Virus record (IMG/VR): IMGVR_UViG_3300020470_001313
Location: 62,001-126,000 of that record
Length of the DNA: 64,000 nt
Origin: a virus
Reading direction: 5' to 3' (one strand)
Shown here: positions 47,901-59,900 of the stretch, one piece after another
Numbering within the stretch: position 1 is the first letter of the stretch
How the letters are laid out: the number at the start of each line of letters is the position of its first letter
Translations under genes and position numbers: made by a program
The notes under the pieces: model-generated
Database searches by the model: none
What the model was told of the DNA's origin: nothing
What the model saw: the letters and a program-made list of their open reading frames with translations, nothing else

Positions 47901-50900
47901 ATTCTCACTACGGATAATATCACCAGATAGGATTAAACCATCTGGAGTAACTTTAGGTTCATCATATGCAAGTTTGTATAGACGAACTGTTTCTCCATCA
48001 ATTAAATCACCTGAGATATTAGAGTAGTTAACAATATGGTTACGAATATCTTCATCAACTGTAAATGTACCAGCAGCATTATTATATTCTAGAATTAGGT
48101 TACTTACAACCTCAGAATTAGGGAACTTACTGTTAAATTCTGCATTAACATCATTGATATCAGTTAGTTGTAACTGAGTCTGTGAAATATTATCAAGAAC
48201 AACGTTTTGGAAGTTAATATTAGTAATTCTGTTGAACACTAATCCTTGGAAAGTAGATCCTTCAGAAATAATAACTTGGTTGTTTGGTTCATTAGTTACT
48301 GGGTCTCTATATGCAGAAATACCAACAACTTCAGCAACAATAGCACTCTGCTGACCTATGATTATATCACCAATGACAATATCAAATAAACCAGCAGTAG
48401 ACTGATAAGTACCAGCAGTCTTACTTAATAATACTGTATCTCCAATCTCAATAGTTGTTCCAAAGACATTACTATCAGTTTGGTGACCTACAACAGTAGT
48501 TCCATCAACACCTCTGTTAGCAGTAACAGTGTTACCAATAATACTTGATACTTCAAATCTCTCAGAATCAATCTGATAAACTCCACCAGCATTAGCAACA
48601 ATAGTAACAGTAGCATCTTGGTTACCACCACCACTAATTGTGACTACATCTCCAAGAGAATATCCTGTGCCACGTTCCTTAATCTTAACAGAAGTTATAA
48701 CTCCACTACCATCTGCTTCAACTTCAACAGTCATTCCAGTACCAGATCCACCAGTTGTTGTTACACCATCAATATTATCAATATATCCAGTACCAGCAGT
48801 AGTTAAAGTTACCTTAGCAAGTGCATATCCAGAAGCAACATCAAATGTGTTACCAGATGCAGAAAGACCAGCAGGAACAGTAGTTAAAACCTGACCATTA
48901 TCACCTTCTAGGTTAACTCTTTCAATCTTAGCATTGTCCCCTCTAAGGTTCTCAATGTCTTCTTTAAATTGGAATAGGTTAGTATTTGTAAGTGTAGTAA
49001 TACTATCAACATTTGCAGTAAATCCTGTAGCACTAGAAGTGATTGCTTCACCTTCATATGTAAGAGTTGTAGAAGGATCATCAGTCTGGAAAGGTTGACC
49101 AGCAGTAGTCTTATAGTAGAAATCAACACTTGTTAAACCAGTAGCAACAACAATTGCCTCATAATCAGTTACAATACCTCTAATAGTACCACCGATAAGT
49201 GGGAAAATACCAGAAATAGTACTTAAATTCGCTCTATGGATAGTCTTAAACTCTAATGTAGCATTTGAATACTGAACATTAGCAGGAGGTTGAGGTGGTG
49301 ATGAGAATACAATATTAGATCCCTGAACAGTAAATGCATCTCCAGGAGACTGTACAATACCATTCAAACTAATTAAGAGTTGATTAGCAGATGCAATAAC
49401 AGGTTCTGTTACAACATTACCATCTTGGTTAATATTTTGAACAGTTAATGGGAATGAGATCTTCTCACCATCAAATTGATCTGAAATATCATTAATCTTC
49501 TGAACAGTAGAAGTTAGAATCTGCTCGGAAGAAGTCAAATTCTTCTGTCTGAAACGAACCTCAGTGTTATCAAATTCTGTATAAACTGGTTCAACTAAAG
49601 TAAAGTTCTGTAGATTTGGAACAATTGCAGATTCTGCTAAGTTAACTGACTTAGTAAGTTCAAATGCAGTCTCTTTATTCTCAATAGTTGATTTTTCAAC
49701 TAATCCCAATTCACCAAATACCTTAAATCCAGCAGGGTGAACGTTAGTAATAAGGATGTCTCTCCAGTCAGATATTGAAACAGGAGCCTTAACACTATAG
49801 GAGAAGTCCTGATAGAAGTAAGAGTCTTGAATCTTCTGAATAATTTCACTAGGTTTACCTACATCATCAACGAATCTACCTGGAGTTGTTGTTATAGCAC
49901 CAACTTCCAAAACACCCTTAGCAATACTAAAGTTGTCAATTGTACCAGATGCCTTAGAAATAGTACCAGTAACAATCTGATTCTTACTGAATGTACCAGT
50001 ATAATCAACAATCTTAAGGATTCTAGGTCCAATTTGCCAACCATCATTCTCTGAAACGTATCCAGTTGCAGTTGCAGTTTCTAATGAATCACCTTGATAT
50101 AGTAATTCTCCAGCAAGGAAACGACCAGTAACAACGTTTGCAGTAGCAGCACCACCGAATGAATCGGTTAAAACAACCTGTCTACCAGTACCAGCATTAG
50201 TATATGAGATATAATCACCAATTGCAGCATTATCTTTAGTAATTGCTAAACGTAATTGATCATTTTCTAATGAATTAGTAATACCAGAAATAGCATAATA
50301 TGTTGTATTAGCATTCAATCTACCGAAAGATGAGATTGGTAGTTCTGGATCATCTCCACTACCATCATCATTAGCAGTTAATGTTACAGCAGAACCATTT
50401 ACAATACCATGTGGGAACGAGAATTGTAGTAAATTAAGGTCAAGGTTAACAACATAGTTGAAGGATGACTTCAAAGTTACATCAGGTTGAGAGGAGTAAC
50501 CTGCACCTGGATCCTTAACTTCAATAGCATCAATACGTCCGTTCTTAATAGATGCCTCAGCAGTTGCACCAGTACCTCCACCACCAGCAATAATAACAGC
50601 AGGAGGTGTAGCATATCCAGAACCTGGGTCAGTAACGGTAATACTATCCAGTATGTTTGTACTAGTTAACTGAACGTTGACTGGGAATGTGATTTCAGGA
50701 CGTAATGTATAGTCATGAGTATAATCAAAACCGAAGTTGTTGTTCTTAAGTTTCTTAATCTTACCGATCTTATCTGCTTTAACAAATACAGATGCACCAG
50801 ATCCATTAGGAGGAATAACAACATCTAATTCTGCACCAGAACCAGTAAGTCCAGCACCTAAAATACCAGTGATAGACTCAATATCAATAGTTGCAGTAGT

Positions 50901-53900
50901 ATAATTCTTACCTGGATCAGTAACGATTACCTCAGAAATCTGTCCTGGAATGTTGTTACCATCCTCATCCTCACCATCAGCAACAGTAATATTAACTTTA
51001 CCACCTTCACCGTCACCAGCAATAGGTACTCCAGTGTATTCTCCTACAGCATATTCAGTACCTGGTTCAGTAATTGCAACTCTTTCAATCTTACGATTGG
51101 AAACAATATTTGAAATGACTGGTAACTTCTTGTAGAATCCACCACCATTTACTAGACGAATATCTCCAATTGGTCCAACTGCTTTCTCTGAGAATGTTGT
51201 ATATTTAACTAAACTTGCTTGAGCAGTACCTTCTGGTTCTGATGTTAATGGGAATTTAAAGATTGTATCACCAGTAGTAATAGTACCACCACTAGTAGAA
51301 TAAATTACAAAATTACCGTGATATGGAGTAGTTACAACGTCCATATAGGTACTATCATCAACTGGAGATGTATCACCAGTTCTTGATGGGTCAAAGTAAT
51401 ATGATATATTTGTTACATCATTATTAATAGAAATCTGAACATAAGGTTCTGGTTGGTTTCCAACCTGATAACCTGGAGTTCCAACACGAGTAATTGAGTT
51501 AAATGAATATTCTAACTTAAATAGATTATCCTTAGAGAAGGACATGAAATATCCCTGTAAGGATTCATCACCAAGCATAAACTTATACTTGTGCTGATAG
51601 TACATCTTAAGTACAGGATGCTTGGCATATATGTCTATTAACGAAGCAGCAACAGGTAAACCAACAGCAGTTCCTCTTAATCCAACAATAAATGATCTAG
51701 TACTTAAAACATTAGTAACATTGAATGATCCATTAAATTCATCAAGATCATTACCAGAAATTAACAGATTATCTCCAACTGAATGACGATGTGCTTCAGC
51801 AGTAGTGAAGTAAATCTTATCAGTGTTTGCAGCATCATCAAGAACTATAATCTTCTCAAGATTAGTAATTAGAGTAATCTGAGTTACAGCAGTTAATTGA
51901 TTAGGTGAAGCACCAATTGTTAACTCAGTCTTATCTGCATTCCAACTAACAGTATCAGAAGTTGGAGTAATAACACTTCCAACAATATATGGTGATCCAG
52001 CAGGTGCAGTAGCATCAATTCTTACAGTATAATCATTAATGTTATAATCTTTAAATCTAGCAGATAATCCACCAGGAATGTTGAATATGAATGTACCTTG
52101 TCCAGCAGTAGCATCAAAATCTTGGTTAGCAAAGGTTTGTGATGGAATTTCGTTAACTTCAGTTCCAGTAGATACAATTTCTCCAGTATCTTCCCAACCT
52201 ACCCAATCAGTAGCATTACCGTAACTTGCAACATATACACCAGTATCATCAGTCTCTACAATAGTAGCAGTTCCTATAACCTGTCCACCAGCATTCTTTT
52301 GTTGTAATTGAGATCCAACATTAAAGGTTGCAGGTTGATTGAATGTAAATTTAAGAATGTTATCTGCTTGTATAGCATCAACAGTCTGAATATAGAACTT
52401 ACCCCAAGTTTCTGGAGTTGCTTTAACTTTTCTACCACCAATAGCAGGTATAGTCGCAGTTCTAGTAGACCATACATCTGTAGTTGATGATATAGTTAAA
52501 GAATCAAGTACAAGAGTTGAGTTTACATCATTATAATCTAGAACCTGTAAACCTTCGCCAGCAAGTGTTAATGATCCTGAATTAATTACTTGATCAGTAA
52601 CATTACTGTAAGTATATGCAGCAGTATTGAATTGCCACTTAGTATTAGTTCCAGTAAAGTCTCCTTGACGAGATGTATCAACATTCTTATCAGTCTTAAG
52701 TATTAAACCACAATCAACAGCGTAAGTATATTTCTGAAGATAAGTGTTGAAATCAGCAGTTGTAGATGGAACAATAACCTGAATTACACGGTCAGTAATC
52801 TTAAATCCATCAACGTTAAATGATCCAGCAGTGGTAACAGCCACACCTGTTGCAGCACCAGTCCAGTTGGGTGAGTTACCCATGTAAATCTTAGCAGTAG
52901 TTGCAATATTACTGTTTCCTGGAAGAGTTCCTGTACCTACCTGAATTCCATTAGCATATAAGGTATAAACATTACCTGCTTTAGTTAATGCAACATGAAC
53001 ATAACCAACGTTGTTAATTAAAACATTATCAACACTAGAAATAGCACCAGCAGTTCTTTGAGTAGTAGCAGAAGCAAACATCTCAAGTCTCTTATTACTA
53101 CGGTTTAACATGACCGTAATACCTGGTTCATTACCATGTCCTACACCAAATAGGATATGATGAGTAGATCCAACAGCACCTAATCTAGTATCTTGTTGAT
53201 CATTAGTTTCATCAACTGAGTAGAATCCTTCTATTGTCCAGTCACCATTAATATCAAAGGAATCTCCAAATCCCCAAATACCTGTATTATTACCTGGTTC
53301 TAATTCTAGGTGGGTGTCTGACCATGCAGATCCATCCCAAGCATCAATCATTAAACCACCAGTACTACCCTTACCATTTGGAGCACCAGAAGTAATATTA
53401 GAACCTTTATAATAATCTCCAATGAGTTGTCTATTAGTAATGTTACCTGTTGTATCTACAGGTTCAGTTTCACTAGTTTGTTCAAAATTAAAGAGTCCAA
53501 TGACTTCATTACGGAATGCTTGTCCTACAACAACTGGATCACCAGAAGCATCTGAAATGAATGCGTTAATTTCAAATCCAGTGATATTTCTAGTAAACTT
53601 AATTACATTGGTAGAAATCAGTGTTCCATCATACTTAATCTTACTTACTTCACTTTGTTTACGATATGAATCATATTCAGCAGTAGATTCGTTAACTTCA
53701 TAGTTACATGCAACATTATACTGTCCAAATACGTCAATATTACCACCAATTGCTTTTAAGTTTCTCCAAGTGGTTCCTCCAGTAGGAGTCCAACGCTTAC
53801 CCCAAACAACATCATCATCAACAGTTACTTTAGTAACAATTATTGAATTTGAGTTAGATCCAGAGTATGCAGTACCAGAAACATAGAAATCTCCAAATTC

Positions 53901-56900
53901 ATCAATATCAAACCTAGGATCCCAAATATTATAACTGGTTGCAGTGAAGTTAGTAACTTTGTGTACAGCAAGTTGGAATTGCTGTGCTTCACAATGTGCA
54001 ATAGCAAATGTCTTTTGAGGACTGTTACTAGTAGGTGCAACTTCTAAAAGTGCATAGAATCTACCATTATCAGGATTATATTTGATATCTGTTACTTTTT
54101 CAGAAGAATCGGTACTAGCGATCTTTCTCTTTTGTTGAATAATGAGGTTTTCATTAAATACAATCAAGAAAGCATCATAAGGATTAGAAGTGTTAGTATT
54201 GGTATAACCACCTATACAGAACTTATTCTCACCAACCTTAGTGATTGCAGTTACTATGTCTGCACGAGTAGAACCTGAAATACCAGCAATTTCCTTTTGA
54301 TATTGAATTCCAACATTAGCACCACCTGAAGATTGATTGAACTTCATCAAAACAACATCAGGGTTGTAGTTAATATTAAGTGAATTTGGTTTTGTAGTAC
54401 CAGTTACGTATACATCTTGAGTGTCAGAAGTAATGTCAACATATATTGCAGAAAAATCACAATAAGTATCTTGACCACTTGGTTGTTCTGATCTAGCAGT
54501 CTTAGACCAAATTAAGTCTCCAGACTGAGAATACTTGGCAGCAAAACCTACTCTGTTGTTAAATTCATCTAATGTATTACCACAAACATAGTAATCTTTA
54601 GTACTATCATCTGTAAATATAGCATTAGAAACACTATTTTTTAAATTATTTGTATTATTGAGGAAATACTCTGCCTTCTTAAATGACTGAGGATGTGATA
54701 TTACTAATTTTGGAGCACTAGTAAACCCATTACCAGATCTAACAATATTAAATTCTGATACAGTACCATTACCAGTATCAATTATTGGAGTAATAGCAGC
54801 ATGTTGTCCTACACCATCAATTTCAACTGAAATAGGAACATCATCATTATATCCAGTACCTACTTGAGTTACATTGATTTTTTCAATACCATCAACTACT
54901 TTAACCTTATAAGTCTCTAATTCACTTGCTGAGTTTGGAGTATAATCAATAAGAACTCTATCAGTAGCAAGAAGATCATGAGGTTCAGCACATTCTACAA
55001 CACCATGAGGAACATCATCAATTAACTCATAACTATAAGAACTAACAGATTTACCTTCAATTGTTCTAACAACAGCAGATATACCATATCCTTCAGTATC
55101 AGTATTATCAAAGACTAAACGGTCATTAACCTGATAACTATCACCTGGATTCTCTACAACAAATGATGAAACCGCAGCATCTTCAAATTTAGTTGTTGTT
55201 TCAACTTCAATATCAACTTTAGAGTCAAATCTAACTTTAGGGAAGTAATCAAAGAGTTCTAACTTGTTTTCTTCAAGTAAAGATCCAACATCTGTAAGTT
55301 CTTCAGCAGTTGTTTCAGTATTAGTGATTTCATAGGTAGCGCGGAAACCGACATACTCAATGTCAGTAATATTTGCACTTTGTGAAGTTCCATTATTATC
55401 ATAAGTAAAATCTAAACCAATATATTGATCATAAGTGCCATCAAATGCCTTATGGAAATTTTCATTAGAAATTGCTCTTACTAAAGCAGTATTAACTCCA
55501 AGTCCGTTATGAAGAACTTGTACAGTAATTGCAGAAGTGCTAGGAGCAAATTGAGCATTATTGGTAACAAATGCAGGTACAACATACTGTTGACCTTCTG
55601 CCATTGCAATGGTAGACTGATCGTATGTTAACCTGAATACTCTATCATCTTGACGAGTTGCTAAACGATTTCCGTTTTGTTGGTAATTAGTATCAATTAC
55701 TTGGTCACCATCAGCATCTTCCCAAATTGGGTCAAATGTTAACTCTAAACCATCTTCTGTAGTTAAGAGATCAGCAGTTGCGTTAGGTGTACGTTCAACA
55801 TCAATGTCAACATTCTCATATGGGTCTCTATAACGAATAACACCAGTAGGAATATTTTGCTGTACAGCAGTTGCAGCAAGGTTCCATTTATCTACACTGG
55901 AGTTAAAACTAGGACCAATAATGTATGGGAATACTGGGTTACCATCTTCAGTAGCGTCAATAGTAATGAAATAACCATAAACACCTTCTGGGAACTCAGG
56001 AGTTTTACCAAAACGACCATTATAACGGTCTAAATCACCAACACCGAAGTTATAAGTATAATCTTCTACAAAAGTACCAGCAGGGAATGTATTAGTAGGT
56101 GGAGTTCCATAATATGAATCTGGAATACCATCATCATCACTATCAGTTAAAATTACAGTTTCTCTACCAAATGCATCAATTGGAGGTAATAATGGACCAC
56201 CAGTTCTAACTGGAATTGTATTAGTTACCTCATTATAAACTAATTCTGGTTTAAGACTATAACTAGGTTCTAGACGACGTACATTTGAAGATTGATCAGT
56301 AGGATCAGAATATCCATAAGGACCATAAATTGGGTTACCATCAAACGCCCATCCAAGGATAGGAGAGTGTGTAATATTAGAAGTTGCTTCAGTTAACTTA
56401 CCATTAGCATCTTCAATTAAATTATCACCAAGAACGTATCTAAGTCTCTTAGGATTGCTTAAGTGAGCATATTCACCACCATATTGGTTGTTTAAACCAG
56501 AGAAAACAGATCCTTGAGCATCATCAAGAACAGTAGTAGGAATATACCCACCTCTTGTCTCATTTCCAACTTGTAATGGTTTTTGCTCAGGACCAGCAAG
56601 GTTATAGTTCCAATCTTGAACAGAAGCAGTAAATTTAGCATCTTTACCAACTGAACTTAGAACAATAATTGTAGTTCCTGATTCGTAGTTAATACCACGG
56701 TTACTGATAGTAATACTTGTAACACGACCAGCATTTTCTCCATCAGTATCAATAATTGCTTTTGCAACAGCACCAAATCCAGTACCATAGATTTCTACAG
56801 TAGGAGGTGTTGTATATCCATTACCAGCGTTAATAACAGCAATTGAGATAATTCGTCCATTATTTACAATTGCTTGTGCCTGGGCACCTTCACCAGAGCT

Positions 56901-59900
56901 TAGAGTAGCAGTTGGAGATGAAGTATACTCAGAACCAGCAGAAGTTATGTTAACAGTCTTAATTGGACCTCTAACAGATGCTTCTGCAAGTGCTCCTGAT
57001 CCACCACCACCTACAATAGTGATTTCTGGCTTAGATGTATATCCAGTACCACCATCGTTGATTAGAACTCTTGAAACTGCCTTATTAACAACAACAGCAG
57101 TTGCAGATGCTCCAGATCCACCTCCACCAACAATAGAGACTAGAGGAGGTTCTGTATAACCAGATCCAGCAGCACTTAGATCAATTGCAGTAATAGAACC
57201 GTTAACAACGACATTACCTGTTGCTCCTGTACCGCCACCACCAGAAAGTGTTAAATTTGGAGGTGCAGCAGCATCATATTCAGATCCAGCACTATCAATG
57301 CTAATAGCAGTAACTTTACCAAATATTTTCTTTAAATCTGACTTATAAGACCATACAGAAACACCATTTACCCAGGAACCAGTTGCACCTGGGTTAATTG
57401 CATCTTTTGTTGAAATTGTTTGAGAATTTCTTGGAAAACGAAGTAATTTACGCTGGTTTCCTGGAATAAGTGCCTGACCTTCAAATGGACCTACTTTATA
57501 GTTGGGAATACCTGATGCAGCAACATAAACGTAGTCATCATTGAAGAATGTGTTCTGAATGTTAGTAGTATAGATGCTAATAACGTTGTTAACAGATTCA
57601 ACGTCAGATTTACCTCTATTAAGGTCAACAGAGATCAAAATGTTACCTTGAGGAATTGTAGAACCAGGTTGTGGTAATTGATACTTAAATACGGTTGCAG
57701 ATTCCCTAGATTGAACCAAATAGGTTCCATTGTATACAATTGGGTTTGCACCATAGATGGTTACCTGATCTCCTACCAAAAGTCCATGTGGATTACCACA
57801 AGTAACAGTTGCAGTCTGATTATTCAGTCCACCGTACTCAATACTAGTAACAGAAACTAATTTCTTAACATTATAGTTCCAAGTATCAAGTAATTTGGCA
57901 TCTTCAGAAGCACCTAACTTAGAAACTGTTAATTTATCTCCAGGAAGGTAATAACTACCATCATCGGTCAAAGTTGTGTTTTCTGCCTTAACAATACCAA
58001 CTAATTTGATAGTAACTTGAGTTTCTTGTCCGTAGTTAACATAAACATAGAAATTAGACGTTACTTCAGTAGCAGAATCCCAATCTTCTACAACACTGTT
58101 AACTGAACGAGTACATTCAATGAACTGGTTAAGTGATTTCTCTTTATAACGTATTAATTCATTTCCTACAAGGATTTCACCGTTTCTTTCTGGCCAACCA
58201 ATAGTAGAGTCAACTGTAATAACACTATCAGTTGTACTAATACCTTCAGCAAGTTTTGTCTTATATGGAATTGTAAATTCACCAGTAATAGTCTCTTCTG
58301 ACAATACAATTTCAAATATTTCTAATTCTGAGGTCTTAATTGAGATAAAGTTCTCAATTAGAGCAGATGCATCCTTAATATTGGGATCTACATTGTCAGA
58401 AAACTGTTGAATTAGACCATCAGAAAGATTTGCAGCACTACCTTCAGTAATTACACAACGAAGGATAGTATCAACCTGCCAAGTAGCAGCAGATGGTTTA
58501 ACAATCTGTTCTTTAGGGTAAGATACACTTACATCCTCACCATAAAGAATTTTGAACAAATATGCAATAGATTTTGGAGTTCCTTTCGCAGAATAGAACG
58601 TTCTAATGTTCTTAATAACAGTATTGATGTTAATCGTATTAAGATCAATCTTAGGAATGTCTGGAAGATACTGTTCTGTAAATTTAGACAACATCTTCTC
58701 AATGAAGACACCATCTAAACATTTAACGGTACTTGTAAGAACAGGATGAACTGCTGGATAGGTCTTATTCTCAAATATAGCATTTCCGTCTTTGTCATAT
58801 CCTACAAGACCAGAAACACCACGAGCACAACCAATAAATTGTGCTTTAGTATAAGCAGAACCTGATTCTATAACTTTAAATCCAGTAACTTCACCAAATC
58901 CTACTTCAGCAGAGGCAGTAGCAGAAGGTGGTCTCTGAATAATGATTGTTGGAGGTTCAGTGATACTATAACCAGTACCAAAGTTGGTAATATTAATATC
59001 AGTGATTTGACCGTTGAATATTGAAGCAACAGCAGTTGCACCAGTACCACCTATAAATTGACCTGAATTATCCTTCCTATTATCTACAATGTAAATTGAA
59101 GGAATATCAACATAACCAGAACCACCAGAAAGTAGTTCAATATCAACTACACGTCCAGTAGTGTCAACAGTAACATCAAGAATTTGAGCAGCACCTGGGT
59201 CAATTATAGCGATTCTAGGAGGACTTGTATATCCTCTACCCCTGTTAACAACACTAAACCCACTTACAGCACCATCTGTTATTTCAGCAGTAATTTCTGC
59301 CTGTACAGGATCAGCACCAGTAGGAGGATCAACAAATACAGTAGGAGGAACAGTATAACCTACACCACCCGATAAAACGCTAATAGAAGCAGGATCTACA
59401 CCATTATTAGCATCAAGAGTACAAGAACTTAATTTACCTCCACCTGGATCCTTAAAGACGATTCTAGGAGTAAACGTATAGTTACTACCAGAGTTTGTTA
59501 ATTCAATTGCAGTAACAGCTCCATTCTTAACTGTTGCTTTTGCAAGAGCAGAAACACCACCCGCAGCAGTTGGAACCTGAATATCTACGATAGGTGGTTG
59601 TAAATCACTATATCCTGCACCACCATCTAGTAGAGTTAAATTCTTAATACCATTTACAAGTGATTCAGCAGATGCACCACCACCAGAAGTAGTTGTAACT
59701 ACAGTAACAGCAGGAGGATTAGTTAACCTATAATCTCTACCACCATTCTTTACTTTAATACCAGAAAGCTTTCCAACATTATCAATTTGGGCAACAGCAG
59801 TTGCTCCAGTACCAAAACTGGTAATAGGTGCCTCAATTGATCCAATATACGCCCTTTCATCAGCAGTAGGGGCAGTTTTAAGTTTTAAAGTCTGTTTAAG

